DNA of 64,000 bases, taken from Ramlibacter sp. GTDB taxonomy: Bacteria; Pseudomonadota; Gammaproteobacteria; Burkholderiales; Burkholderiaceae_C. The translations under genes were made by a program, and so were the position numbers. The stretch is from assembly GCA_019635415.1 (NCBI GenBank), contig JAHBZN010000003.1, forward strand, positions 558,001 through 622,000. Reading direction: 5' to 3'. The notes under the pieces were generated by a model that made no database searches, was not told the DNA's origin, and saw only the letters and a program-made list of their open reading frames with translations. Below are positions 34,421 through 43,946 of the stretch, one piece after another (positions within the stretch are counted from its first letter, which is position 1; every line of letters starts with the position of its first letter).

Positions 34421-37400
34421 ATGAATGCCCCATTGCCCGAGCACATCCGCAAAGCGCTGGAAACCGTCACGCTGGATGACAAGTACGCCCTCGACTATGG
34501 CCGCGCCTTCATGAGTGGCGTGCAGGCACTGGTGAAGTTGCCCATGCTGCAGCGTCTGCGCGACGCGCAACAAGGCAAGAACACGGCGGGCTTCATCAGC
34601 GGCTACCGCGGCTCCCCGCTGGGCGGCTACGACCAGGCCCTGTGGAAGGCCAGCAAGTACCTGAAGGCCCAGAACATCGTGTTCCAGCCGGGGGTGAACG
34701 AAGAGCTGGCGGCCACGGCGCTGTGGGGCACGCAGCAACTGGGCTTTTCGCCAGCCGGCACCAACCGGTTCGACGGGGTGTTTGGCATCTGGTACGGCAA
34801 GGGGCCAGGGGTGGACCGCTGCTCCGACGTGTTCAAGCATGCCAACATGGCGGGCACCACGCCGTATGGCGGGGTGATCGCCGTGGCGGGGGATGACCAT
34901 GTCTCCAAGAGCTCCACCGCGGCTCACCAGAGCGACCACATTTTCAAGGCCTGCGGCCTCCCGGTATTCTTCCCGGCCACGGTGCAGGAAATCCTGGATC
35001 TGGGCATCCATGCGTTCGCCATGAGCCGCTTCTCCGGCGTGTGGGCGGGCATGAAGACCATCCAGGAGATCGTGGAGTCCAGTGCCACCGCCATGATCGA
35101 TCCCGAGCGTGTGGACATCAAGATTCCGACCGATTTCCAGATGCCGCCGGGAGGCGTCCACATCCGCTGGCCCGACCATGCACTGGAGCAGGAGGCGCGC
35201 CTGTTCGATTACAAGTGGTATGCCGCGCTGGCCTATATCCGCGCCAACCGCCTGAACTACAACGTCGTCGAAGGCCCGAATGACCGACTCGGCCTGATCG
35301 CCAGCGGCAAGGCGTACAACGACACCCGCCAGGCCTTGCTGGACCTGGGGCTGGATGACGCAACCTGTCGCCAGCTGGGCATCCGGCTGCACAAGGTGGG
35401 GGTGGTCTGGCCGCTGGAGGCGCAGATCACGCGTGAATTCGCGACCGGCCTGCGCGAGATCCTGGTGATCGAGGAAAAGCGCCAGGTCATCGAATACCAG
35501 ATCAAGGAAGAGCTGTACAACTGGCGTGCCGACGTGCGGCCGAACGTGCTCGGCAAGTTCAACGAGGTCGAAGGGGACTATTCGGGTGGCGAATGGTCCA
35601 TGCCCAACCCGACCGACAACAAGCTGCTGCGTGCCAACGCCGACCTCTCGCCCGCTCTGATTGCACGCGCGATTGCCCAGCGCCTGAAGAAGCTCGGGGT
35701 GGATGGTGACATGGCGGCGCGCATCGACGCGCAGCTGGCCATCCTCCAGGCCAAGGAAACCGCCATGCAGGTCCTGGAAGTCAAGGCCGACCGTGCGCCG
35801 TGGTTCTGCTCAGGTTGCCCGCACAACACCTCCACACGGGTGCCGGAAGGCTCCCGCGCAATGGCCGGCATTGGCTGCCACTTCATGGCGACCTGGATGG
35901 ACCGCAGCACCGTGGGCTTCACGCAGATGGGCGGTGAAGGGGTTCCCTGGGTGGGCCAGCAGCCCTTCACCACCGACCAGCACATCTTTGCCAACCTGGG
36001 TGACGGCACCTATTTCCACAGCGGCCTGCTCGCCGTGCGCCAGAGCATTGCGGCGGGCGTGAACATCACTTACAAGCTCCTCTACAACGACGCCGTGGCC
36101 ATGACGGGCGGCCAGCAGGTGGGCGAGCGGCCAGAGGGCCATTCGGTGGTGCAGATTGCGCAGAGCATGCGTGCCGAAGGGGCGATCAAGATCACCATCG
36201 TGACCGACGAACCTGAAAAGTACGCGGGCGTCACCGGGCTGCCGGACGGCATCGCCATCCAGCACCGCGACCGGCTCGACGAGATCCAGCGTGAGTTCCG
36301 CGAGATCAAGGGCACCACGGTCATCATCTACGACCAGACCTGCGCCACTGAAAAGCGCCGTCGTCGCAAGCGCGGCAGCATGGTCGACCCAGCCAAGCGG
36401 GTCGTCATCAACGAGCTGGTGTGCGAGGGCTGTGGCGACTGCGGCGTGCAGTCCAATTGCCTCAGCGTGGAGCCGCTGGAGACCGAATTTGGCCGCAAGC
36501 GCACCATCAACCAGAGCACCTGCAACAAGGACATGAGCTGTCTCAATGGCTTTTGCCCGAGTTTTGTGACCGTGGAGGGCGGCAAGCTCAAGAAGAAAGC
36601 CAAGGGCCAGATGGCGTCACCGTTCGAGATGGGCGCGCTGCCCGAACCGGTCCTACCGACCATTCAGGGGGCCTATGGCATCGTGGTGGCCGGCGTCGGG
36701 GGAACCGGTGTGATCACCATCGGGCAACTGCTGGGGGTGGCCGGGCACATGGAAGGCAAGGGCATTGTCACGCAGGACGCCGGCGGCTTGGCTCAGAAGG
36801 GTGGAGCGACCTGGAGCCATGTGCTGATTGGCGATCACGCTGACGACATCCGCACCACACGCGTGAGCATGGCGGGCGCCGACCTGATCATCGGGTGCGA
36901 CCCGATCGTGACCGCCGGCAAGGAGACGGTGATGCGCATGCGCGAGGGCCGCACCCACGTAGCTCTGAATTCGCACAGCACGCCGACAGCAGCGTTCGTG
37001 CGGGACGCAGGCTGGCAGAACCCGGCCCAGGCCTGCGCGGACGAAGTGATCAGCGCCGTCGGCAGCCAGGGCGTTGCCGTGTTCGACGCTGATGCCGCCG
37101 CAACGCGCCTGATGGGGGACAGCATCTTTACCAACCCGATGATGCTCGGCTTTGCCTGGCAGAAGGGCTGGATTCCCCTCTCACGGGAGTCTCTGGAGCG
37201 GGCCATCGAACTCAATGGCGTGGCCGTGGATCAGAACAAGGTTGCCTTCGCCTGGGGGCGACAGGCGGCGCATGATTGGGCTGCTGTGGAAAAGCTGCTG
37301 GCACCCGCCCAGGTCATTGAGTTCAAGAAGCGTGAGACGGTGGCCAGTCTGGTGGCGCGTCGCGTCGAGTTTCTGACGGATTACCAGAATGCGGACTATG

Positions 37401-37984
37401 CCGAGACCTATCGGGCCTTCGTCGAGAAGGTGCAGCTGGCGGAGACGCCGTTGGGCAAGACGGGCCTCGCCGAGGCCGTCGCCCGCTATCTGTTCAAGCT
37501 CATGGCGTACAAGGACGAATACGAGGTGGCCCGTCTGCACACCGATCCCGCATTCCTGTCGCGCGTGAACGCCATGTTTGAGGGGGATTTCAAGCTCAAC
37601 TACCACCTGGCGCCGCCCCTGATGGCGAAGAGGAACGCCAAAGGTGAGCTGCAGAAGCGCAAGTTTGGCCCGGCGATGCTGACGGCCTTCCGGTTGCTGG
37701 CCAAATTGAAGGGGTTGCGCGGGACGGCGCTGGATGTCTTTGGCAAGACCGAAGAGCGACGCACCGAGCGGGCGCTGATCAACGACTACCGTGACAGCCT
37801 GGAGCAGATCCTGGCTTCATTGAATGCCGGCAACCATGCGCTGGCGGTTGATATTGCCCGTCTGCCCGAGCAAATCAGGGGTTACGGCCATGTGAAGGAG
37901 CGCAACCTGACCGCCGTGCGCCAGAAATGGGCGGGCCTGATGCAGCAATGGCACCATCCTGAAGCCATCCGCCAGGCGGCCTGA
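34421..37984 (+). CDS. Indolepyruvate:ferredoxin oxidoreductase family protein (fused)
   Basis: A 1187-aa fused 2-oxoacid:acceptor oxidoreductase, oxidatively decarboxylating aryl-pyruvates such as indolepyruvate or phenylpyruvate to acyl-CoA with ferredoxin reduction in characterised relatives. Visible blocks: an N-terminal pyruvate-binding domain (FISGYRGSPLGGYDQAL), a TPP domain with CSGCPHNTSTR near residue 464 and a GDGTYFHSG segment, iron-sulfur motifs at about 668-720 (CEGCGDCGVQSNC, CNKDMSCLNGFC), and the gamma domain (VVAGVGGTGVITIGQLLG, about 750) onward. ATG at 34421 follows CAGGAG. The oxygen tolerance and true substrate are not readable. Control by the adjacent Lrp-type protein is likely. 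Confidence 0.92.
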   Translation: MNAPLPEHIRKALETVTLDDKYALDYGRAFMSGVQALVKLPMLQRLRDAQQGKNTAGFISGYRGSPLGGYDQALWKASKYLKAQNIVFQPGVNEELAATALWGTQQLGFSPAGTNRFDGVFGIWYGKGPGVDRCSDVFKHANMAGTTPYGGVIAVAGDDHVSKSSTAAHQSDHIFKACGLPVFFPATVQEILDLGIHAFAMSRFSGVWAGMKTIQEIVESSATAMIDPERVDIKIPTDFQMPPGGVHIRWPDHALEQEARLFDYKWYAALAYIRANRLNYNVVEGPNDRLGLIASGKAYNDTRQALLDLGLDDATCRQLGIRLHKVGVVWPLEAQITREFATGLREILVIEEKRQVIEYQIKEELYNWRADVRPNVLGKFNEVEGDYSGGEWSMPNPTDNKLLRANADLSPALIARAIAQRLKKLGVDGDMAARIDAQLAILQAKETAMQVLEVKADRAPWFCSGCPHNTSTRVPEGSRAMAGIGCHFMATWMDRSTVGFTQMGGEGVPWVGQQPFTTDQHIFANLGDGTYFHSGLLAVRQSIAAGVNITYKLLYNDAVAMTGGQQVGERPEGHSVVQIAQSMRAEGAIKITIVTDEPEKYAGVTGLPDGIAIQHRDRLDEIQREFREIKGTTVIIYDQTCATEKRRRRKRGSMVDPAKRVVINELVCEGCGDCGVQSNCLSVEPLETEFGRKRTINQSTCNKDMSCLNGFCPSFVTVEGGKLKKKAKGQMASPFEMGALPEPVLPTIQGAYGIVVAGVGGTGVITIGQLLGVAGHMEGKGIVTQDAGGLAQKGGATWSHVLIGDHADDIRTTRVSMAGADLIIGCDPIVTAGKETVMRMREGRTHVALNSHSTPTAAFVRDAGWQNPAQACADEVISAVGSQGVAVFDADAAATRLMGDSIFTNPMMLGFAWQKGWIPLSRESLERAIELNGVAVDQNKVAFAWGRQAAHDWAAVEKLLAPAQVIEFKKRETVASLVARRVEFLTDYQNADYAETYRAFVEKVQLAETPLGKTGLAEAVARYLFKLMAYKDEYEVARLHTDPAFLSRVNAMFEGDFKLNYHLAPPLMAKRNAKGELQKRKFGPAMLTAFRLLAKLKGLRGTALDVFGKTEERRTERALINDYRDSLEQILASLNAGNHALAVDIARLPEQIRGYGHVKERNLTAVRQKWAGLMQQWHHPEAIRQAA

Positions 37985-38034
37985 AACACCCCTGAAAGTG
38001 CCCGGTTACATCTTTTTACCTGCACCGGGCCGAA

Positions 38035-38095
38035 TACAATCAACGGCTCTCCCGTCCGCAGGTGCCCAGTGCGCCTGTGTGTTTGCGGGCTTTTT
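38035..38095 (+). promoter_or_regulatory. yajC leader: candidate -10 and terminator-like hairpin
   Basis: TACAAT (38035-38040) is a good -10; no convincing -35 was found. Downstream, GGTGC/GCGCC (38061-38075) and the outer CCGCA/TGCGG (38056-38060, 38084-38088) can fold, followed two bases later by TTTTT (38091-38095). This sits 25 bp before the yajC GTG and looks like a leaky terminator or attenuator in the leader. The preceding GCCCGGT/ACCGGGC pair (38000-38030) may end the upstream transcript. Confidence 0.4.
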
Positions 38096-38120
38096 GTGTT
38101 GATCATCCGTTGGAGACGCC

Positions 38121-38450
38121 GTGTTCATTTCCTCTGCCTTCGCCCAAACCGCCCCCGCAGCCGCCGGAGGCGACACGATGTCGTCGTTGGCGAGCATGCT
38201 GCCGCTGGTGCTGATGTTCGTGGTGCTTTATTTCGTGATGATCCGTCCCCAGATGAAGCGCCAGAAAGAGCATCGCGCCATGATTGACGCGCTGGCCAAG
38301 GGCGATGAAGTGGTGGCTGGCGGGGGCATGTTGGGCAAGGTGACCGAGTTGCGCGAGGGCTACATCAGCATGGAGGTGGCATCGGGCGTGGTCGTGCAGT
38401 TGCAGCGCAGCGCTGTGGTCCAGGTGCTGCCCAAGGGCACGATCAAGTAA
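38121..38450 (+). CDS. yajC: Preprotein translocase subunit YajC
   Basis: Accessory inner-membrane subunit of the Sec translocon, associated with SecDF. The 109-aa protein has one membrane helix (about residues 24-43, MLPLVLMFVVLYFVMIRPQM) with the characteristic MIRPQMKRQKEH motif and a cytoplasmic beta-rich tail (GGMLGKVTEL). GTG start at 38121 follows TGGAGACGCC. First gene of yajC-secD-secF. Confidence 0.97.
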   Translation: MFISSAFAQTAPAAAGGDTMSSLASMLPLVLMFVVLYFVMIRPQMKRQKEHRAMIDALAKGDEVVAGGGMLGKVTELREGYISMEVASGVVVQLQRSAVVQVLPKGTIK

Positions 38451-38491
38451 GTCGAGGCGCGCCGACGGCGCGCTCACAGCAGGTAGAACAG

Positions 38492-40372
38492 ATGAACCGT
38501 TACCCGGTCTGGAAGTACGCGATCATCGTGATCGCGATGCTGGTGGGGGCTATTTACACCCTGCCCAATTTCTTCGGTGAGGCGCCTGCCGTGCAGGTGT
38601 CCGCCGCCAAATCCTTCATCAAGGTCGACAGCACGACGCAGGCCCGGGTTGAAGAAGCCCTCAAGGCCGCCGGCATCACGGCCGATGCGGTGACCTACGA
38701 TGGCAACTCGGTCAAGGCGAGGTTCGGGTCGACCGACGTTCAGCTCAAGGCCAAGGACGCCATACAGAAGTCGCTGATTCCCGATCCGGCGGATCCCGGC
38801 TATGTCGTGGCACTGAACCTGCTGTCGCGTTCGCCGGCCTGGCTGTCGGCCCTGCATGCGTCGCCGATGTACCTGGGGCTGGATCTGCGCGGCGGTGTGC
38901 ACTTCATGCTGCAGGTCGACATGCAGGCGGCGTTGACCAAGAAAACCGAGGCTTTTGCGGGTGACTTGCGGTTCGCGCTGCGCGAGAAGAACGTCCGGCA
39001 TGGGGGCATTGCACGCAATGGCCAGTCCATCGAGATCCGCTTCCGTGACTCGCAGACGCTGGAGGCCGCCAAACGCCTGGTGGCCGATCAGTTTCCCGAG
39101 CTGCAGGCGGTTGATGCGCCGGATGGAACCGAGTACAGGCTCACGGCCAGCATCCGGCCTGAAGCGGCTCGCCGTGTGCAGGAGCAGGCGCTGAAGCAGA
39201 ACATGGTCACCCTGCACAACCGGATCAACGAGCTCGGTGTGGCCGAGCCGGTGATCCAGCAACAGGGGCTGGACCGCATCGTGGTCCAGCTGCCAGGTGT
39301 GCAGGACACGGCCAAGGCCAAGGACATCCTTGGCCGCACAGCCACGCTGGAGATGCGACTGGTGGACGAGAGCTCCGAGGCCCGCGCCGCCGAGCAGGGA
39401 ACAGGGCCCGTGCCCTTTGGTTCTGAGCGCTATCTTGAGCGTGACGGCCGTGCCGTGATCGTGAAAAAGCAGGTCATCCTCAGCGGTGACAGTCTCACGG
39501 ACGCCCAGCCCGGATTTGATTCGCAGAGCCAGCAGCCCAAAGTGGACCTGACGGTGGATGCCAAGGGCGGACGCATCATGCGCGACACCAGCCGTGAGAA
39601 CCTCAAGAAACGGATGGCGATCCTGCTGTTTGAAAAGGGCAAGGGCGAAGTCTTGACGGCCCCTGTGATCCAGAGCGAACTGGGTAACCGTTTCCAGATC
39701 TCAGGCTCGATGAGTGTCAACGAGGCGAACGATCTGGCGCTGTTGTTGCGCGCTGGTTCACTGGCCGCGCCCATGGAAATCATCGAAGAGCGCACCATTG
39801 GCCCGAGCCTGGGTGCAGAGAACATCGCCAAGGGCTTCCATAGCGTGGCATGGGGGTTTGCGGTGATCGTGGCCTTCATGGGGGTCTATTACATGCTGTT
39901 CGGGCTGTTCTCTGGCGTGGCCCTGGCGGTCAACCTGCTGCTGCTGGTGGCCGTGCTGTCGATGCTGCAGGCCACGCTCACGCTGCCCGGCATGGCGGCC
40001 ATGGCACTGGCTCTGGGCATGGCCATCGACTCCAATGTGCTGATCAATGAGCGCGTCCGCGAGGAGCTGCGCAATGGCGCGTCGCCTCAAGCCGCCATCA
40101 ATTCGGGGTATGACAGGGCCTGGGCCACCATTCTGGACTCGAACATCACCACACTGATCGCCGGCATGGCCTTGCTGGCCTTCGGTTCCGGACCGGTTCG
40201 CGGCTTTGCGGTGGTGCACTGCATCGGCATCCTGACCTCGATGTTCTCGGCGGTGTTCTTCTCGCGGGGCCTGGTCAATTTCTGGTACGGACGCCAGAAG
40301 AAGCTCAAGACCGTGTCAATCGGCACCGTCTGGCGGCCCGCGTCCAATGGCGCTATAACCAAGGCCGAGTGA
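38492..40372 (+). CDS. secD: Protein translocase subunit SecD
   Basis: RND-superfamily Sec subunit that uses the proton gradient to pull substrates on the periplasmic side. The 626-aa protein has an N-terminal membrane helix, a large periplasmic P1 region starting at GLDLRGGVHFMLQVDM, and a C-terminal block of five helices with ALALGMAIDSNVLINERVRE and the conserved FGSGPVRGFAV segment. The usual order yajC-secD-secF is kept, with 41 bp to yajC and 10 bp to secF. Confidence 0.97.
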   Translation: MNRYPVWKYAIIVIAMLVGAIYTLPNFFGEAPAVQVSAAKSFIKVDSTTQARVEEALKAAGITADAVTYDGNSVKARFGSTDVQLKAKDAIQKSLIPDPADPGYVVALNLLSRSPAWLSALHASPMYLGLDLRGGVHFMLQVDMQAALTKKTEAFAGDLRFALREKNVRHGGIARNGQSIEIRFRDSQTLEAAKRLVADQFPELQAVDAPDGTEYRLTASIRPEAARRVQEQALKQNMVTLHNRINELGVAEPVIQQQGLDRIVVQLPGVQDTAKAKDILGRTATLEMRLVDESSEARAAEQGTGPVPFGSERYLERDGRAVIVKKQVILSGDSLTDAQPGFDSQSQQPKVDLTVDAKGGRIMRDTSRENLKKRMAILLFEKGKGEVLTAPVIQSELGNRFQISGSMSVNEANDLALLLRAGSLAAPMEIIEERTIGPSLGAENIAKGFHSVAWGFAVIVAFMGVYYMLFGLFSGVALAVNLLLLVAVLSMLQATLTLPGMAAMALALGMAIDSNVLINERVREELRNGASPQAAINSGYDRAWATILDSNITTLIAGMALLAFGSGPVRGFAVVHCIGILTSMFSAVFFSRGLVNFWYGRQKKLKTVSIGTVWRPASNGAITKAE

Positions 40373-40382
40373 GGGGAGAAAC

Positions 40383-41336
40383 ATGGAATTCTTCAAAATC
40401 CGGCGCGACATTCCGTTCATGAAGAACGCGTTGGTCTTCAACGTGATTTCCTTCGTGACCTTTGCCGCGGCCGTGTTCTTCCTGATCACTCGCGGCCTGA
40501 ACCTGTCCGTGGAGTTCACGGGCGGGACCGTCATGGAGGTCAATTACGCCCAGGCGGCGGAAGTTGAAAAGGTGCGGGGTACCGTAGCCAAGCTGGGCTA
40601 TGCCGACGTCCAGGTCCAGAACTTCGGAACCGCCCGCGACGTGATGATCCGCCTGCCGGCGCAGAAGGGGGTGAGTTCGGCGCAGCAGAGCGAACAGGTG
40701 ATCACGGCGCTCAAGGCCGCTGACCCGAATGTTTCACTGCGCCGCACTGAATTCGTGGGCCCTCAGGTGGGGGATGAACTCGCTGCTGATGGCCTCAAGG
40801 CACTGGGCATGGTGGTGGTTGGCATCATGATCTACCTGGCGTTCCGCTTCGAGTGGAAGTTTGCCGTTGCAGCGATCATTGCCAACCTGCATGACGTGGT
40901 CATCATTTTGGGGTTCTTTGCGTTCTTCCAGTGGGAGTTTTCACTCGCGGTACTGGCTGCGGTACTGGCGGTGCTGGGCTATTCGGTCAACGAGTCTGTT
41001 GTTATTTTTGACCGAATCCGTGAAAACTTCCGTCGCTACCGGAAGCTGGACACGGTTCAGGTCATTGACAACGCGATTACCTCCACCATCAGCCGTACCA
41101 TCATTACCCACGGTTCTACCCAGATCATGGTGTTGTCAATGCTGCTGTTTGGCGGTCCCACGCTGTTCTACTTTGCTCTGGCGTTGACCATCGGCATTTG
41201 TTTTGGCATTTACTCGTCGGTGTTTGTCGCAGCGGCCATCGCCATGTGGCTTGGCATCAAGCGCGAGGACATGATCAAGGCAGCCGTCAAAAAAGAGGGC
41301 GATCCCAACGATCCGAATGCTGGCGCGACGGTCTGA
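40383..41336 (+). CDS. secF: Protein translocase subunit SecF
   Basis: Partner of SecD in protein export. The 317-aa protein has six predicted membrane helices, the N-terminal SVEFTGGTVMEVNY motif and the conserved VLGYSVNESVVIFDRIREN loop. A GAGGGGAG ribosome site precedes the ATG. The codon following the stop runs into the DUF1631 gene after 11 bp, so all four genes are probably one transcript. Confidence 0.97.
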   Translation: MEFFKIRRDIPFMKNALVFNVISFVTFAAAVFFLITRGLNLSVEFTGGTVMEVNYAQAAEVEKVRGTVAKLGYADVQVQNFGTARDVMIRLPAQKGVSSAQQSEQVITALKAADPNVSLRRTEFVGPQVGDELAADGLKALGMVVVGIMIYLAFRFEWKFAVAAIIANLHDVVIILGFFAFFQWEFSLAVLAAVLAVLGYSVNESVVIFDRIRENFRRYRKLDTVQVIDNAITSTISRTIITHGSTQIMVLSMLLFGGPTLFYFALALTIGICFGIYSSVFVAAAIAMWLGIKREDMIKAAVKKEGDPNDPNAGATV

Positions 41337-41347
41337 AAGGATAGCTC

Positions 41348-43885
41348 TTGGCCGCCGCACCGCCCTCCCTAGCCCAATCGGCGATCGCTCGCCAGGCGCG
41401 GGAGCGGTTCATTGCCTATGCGGAGCCCGTCATGGCGCCGATGGCGGACGGCATCCGTACCCGGCTCATCGAGTCGGTTGACCAGAGCACCAACACGCGT
41501 GAAATGCATGATCGCCGCGATGCGATGCTGGATTTCGAACGCCTGTGCAAGGCCTGGACGGACGGCACCGCCAAGGCTTGGCGGCGGGCGCTGATACCCC
41601 CCACGGCGACCGCCCGCGTCCGCCTCGAGGCTGCCAATCTGGAGCTCATTGGCGACGAGGTGGTGGAAAAGAAGATCCTGGCCTCGAGGCTGGCCCTGTC
41701 GATCATGGACAAGGTGAGCTGGGAACTGAATGATCTGCGTTTGCGGATCCAGCACCTCGAGGGGGATGACGACCTGGCCTCCCACGATGTGCTTCGGCCG
41801 GAAGTGATTTCCCAGTTGCTGGTGGAACAGTGGAGTTCAGCCGGCCTGTCGCGCGACACCTGGAGCCTGGCCAAGGACGAGATCCAGAAGCACATGGTGG
41901 AGCGTCTGGTGGAGGCTTACCGGCTGACCAATGAATTCCTGGTCGACAAGGGTGTATTGCCCGACATCGAGCTCGCCGCGCGGGTCAAGCGGGCCAACAA
42001 CCCGGCGGGTCCTTCGCGCGCGGGCGCCGGGCCGGAACGTGCTGGGGATACGGCAGGTGGCGGGCCGACCGGATTCACAGGGACCGGACCCGGGGGCGGC
42101 TACGGAGGCGGCCAGGGCGGTGGCAATGTCGGGGTTGCAGGCCAGGCCGGCGGCTCGGGCGGTGGCGGGTACGCAGGCGGTGGCTCCGCAGGGATGGGGT
42201 CAGCCGGTGGTGGCCCGCTCACCGGGGGGGCTGCGGGTGGCGGCTGGCAAGGGGCCGCATCGCCAGGTGGAGCGGCGGGCATTCCCAATTCCTCCGGAGG
42301 CTCAGGTGGCGCCGGAGGTTACGCCGCCAGTGCCTATGCGCAAAGCCGGCAGGGCGGGCCCGCCGATGAAACCCGCATGCTTACCGCCAGCACGCCGCTG
42401 GCACGAGCGCGCATGCGCGCTTCCGGCGTGGTGGGACAACTCAAGCGCCTGCTGACGGAGCGGGTGGCCGGGTTCGAGGCCGGGCATGCCACGCGACCTT
42501 CTCCAGCGCTGGCGGAAGCCATGAGCCACGAGGCGGCGACGCAGGTGGCCGAAGGCACGGTTCATGAAGTCATGGTCTATGACGACGTGGGCGTTGAGCA
42601 GGTCGCGACCGCGCTTCGTCAACGCACGGGCGAGCTCAAGAAAAAGGCCGCAACCTCCACCGAGAAGGCGACCATTGAAATCGTCGCCCTGATGTTTCAG
42701 AGCATCCTGGCCGAGGAGCGCATTCCACCCGCGGTAAGGGTCTGGTTTGCCCGGCTGCAGATGCCGGTGCTGCGGGTGGCGCTGGCCGAACCGGAGTTCT
42801 TCGGTACCCTGCAGCATCCGGCTCGCCAACTGATCGACCGCATGGGCTCCTGTGTGATGGGCTTCGATGCCAGTGCCATTGGCGGCAGCGCGCTTGAAGC
42901 TGAAATCAAGCGGGTGGTGCAGGTGATCGAGCAGTACCCGGAAACCGGGCGCCGCGTGTTCCAGCTCGTGTACGACGAGTTCCAGAAGTTCCTGTCCAAG
43001 TTCCTGACCGGCAAGGAGGCCACGCAGCGGCTGGTCAGCGTGGCTCAGCAGGTGGAGCAGAAGGAAACGATGGCGGTCCAGTACACCATCGAGATGCGCA
43101 ACATGCTCAACGACATCCCGGTGCGTGAGGAGATCCGCGAGTTCCTGTTCAAGGTGTGGGCCGAAGTGCTGGCGGTGGCCGCGGTCAAGAGTGGTCCCCA
43201 GCACGAGGACACCATCGCACTCAAGAAGTCGGCCTCGGATCTGGTGTGGGCCGCCAGCGCCAAGCCCAATCGCAATGACCGTGCGCGCGTGATCCAGGAC
43301 TTGCCCAAGCTGCTGCAGCGGCTGCGCCAGGGCATGAGCCTCCTGGGCGTGCAGGGCTCCGCCCAGGAAGCGCACATCAAGATCATTGGCGACACGCTGG
43401 CGGATGCCTTCCTGTCCAAGACCGAGGCCATCCCGCAGGCTCGTATCGAAGCGATGGCCAAGCGACTGGCCAATCTGGAGGATTTCGTCGCAGACGATCA
43501 GGCGGGCGACCTGCCTCTGGATGCGGAAAGCATCGAATTGATGCTTGGCATCGACGCTTCCACCATCGAAGTGGTGGCCGACGGGGGCTCCAAGCCCAGT
43601 GCCGGCATGCTGGCATGGGCGCAGGAACTGCAGACGGGTACCTGGTTCACGCTGGACCACAACGGCAAGACGAACCAGGTGCAATATGCGTGGTGCAGCG
43701 AGCGCAAGCAGCTGCATCTTTTCGCCTCAACGGATGGGCGAAGCTTCCTCATCCAGGCGCGCCGCCTCGCGGCGTATCTGCAGGCCGGATTGCTAGTGCC
43801 TGCCGAGGAAGAAGGCCTGACCGTCCGCGCCACCCGCGATGCGCTGGCCAAGCTTGACGCCAATCCTGAGCGTCTGCTGAGTTGA
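41348..43885 (+). CDS. DUF1631 family protein with Gly-rich linker
   Basis: An 845-aa cytoplasmic protein of unknown function, matching the DUF1631 family I know mainly from beta- and gammaproteobacteria. Conserved-looking parts are the N-terminal helical block (residues 1-215, including YAEPVMAPMADGIRTRL) and the larger C-terminal block (about 340-845, ending with a PilZ-like WFTLDHNGKTNQVQYAWCS segment that could bind a cyclic dinucleotide). They are joined by about 120 residues of Gly/Ala/Ser low complexity. TTG start at 41348 with AAAGGATAG upstream. It follows secF by 11 bp; a strong terminator follows it. The link to Sec may be only co-transcription. Confidence 0.8.
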   Translation: MAAAPPSLAQSAIARQARERFIAYAEPVMAPMADGIRTRLIESVDQSTNTREMHDRRDAMLDFERLCKAWTDGTAKAWRRALIPPTATARVRLEAANLELIGDEVVEKKILASRLALSIMDKVSWELNDLRLRIQHLEGDDDLASHDVLRPEVISQLLVEQWSSAGLSRDTWSLAKDEIQKHMVERLVEAYRLTNEFLVDKGVLPDIELAARVKRANNPAGPSRAGAGPERAGDTAGGGPTGFTGTGPGGGYGGGQGGGNVGVAGQAGGSGGGGYAGGGSAGMGSAGGGPLTGGAAGGGWQGAASPGGAAGIPNSSGGSGGAGGYAASAYAQSRQGGPADETRMLTASTPLARARMRASGVVGQLKRLLTERVAGFEAGHATRPSPALAEAMSHEAATQVAEGTVHEVMVYDDVGVEQVATALRQRTGELKKKAATSTEKATIEIVALMFQSILAEERIPPAVRVWFARLQMPVLRVALAEPEFFGTLQHPARQLIDRMGSCVMGFDASAIGGSALEAEIKRVVQVIEQYPETGRRVFQLVYDEFQKFLSKFLTGKEATQRLVSVAQQVEQKETMAVQYTIEMRNMLNDIPVREEIREFLFKVWAEVLAVAAVKSGPQHEDTIALKKSASDLVWAASAKPNRNDRARVIQDLPKLLQRLRQGMSLLGVQGSAQEAHIKIIGDTLADAFLSKTEAIPQARIEAMAKRLANLEDFVADDQAGDLPLDAESIELMLGIDASTIEVVADGGSKPSAGMLAWAQELQTGTWFTLDHNGKTNQVQYAWCSERKQLHLFASTDGRSFLIQARRLAAYLQAGLLVPAEEEGLTVRATRDALAKLDANPERLLS
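41998..42360 (+). repeat. Gly-rich low-complexity segment in the DUF1631 gene
   Basis: Encodes about residues 217-337, dominated by Gly, Ala and Ser with short GGG, GGS and GGA runs. It separates two conserved blocks and is probably a disordered linker. It is likely to vary in length between strains. Confidence 0.8.
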
Positions 43886-43900
43886 AAAACTGATCAAGCC

Positions 43901-43932
43901 AAAAAAAGGCCGCAGATTCTGCGGCCTTTTTT
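43901..43932. terminator. Bidirectional Rho-independent terminator
   Basis: GGCCGCAG and CTGCGGCC (8 bp) enclose ATT, with an A-run of seven before and a T-run of six after. It works in both directions and separates the convergent DUF1631 gene (+) and Gly-rich lipoprotein gene (-). Confidence 0.95.
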
Positions 43933-43946
43933 GATCGTGGCAAGGA

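Noticed and set aside
38000..38030. GCCCGGT/ACCGGGC hairpin as terminator of the oxidoreductase gene
   Set aside because: Only 7 bp with a 17-nt loop and no T-run after the stem; at best a weak structure.
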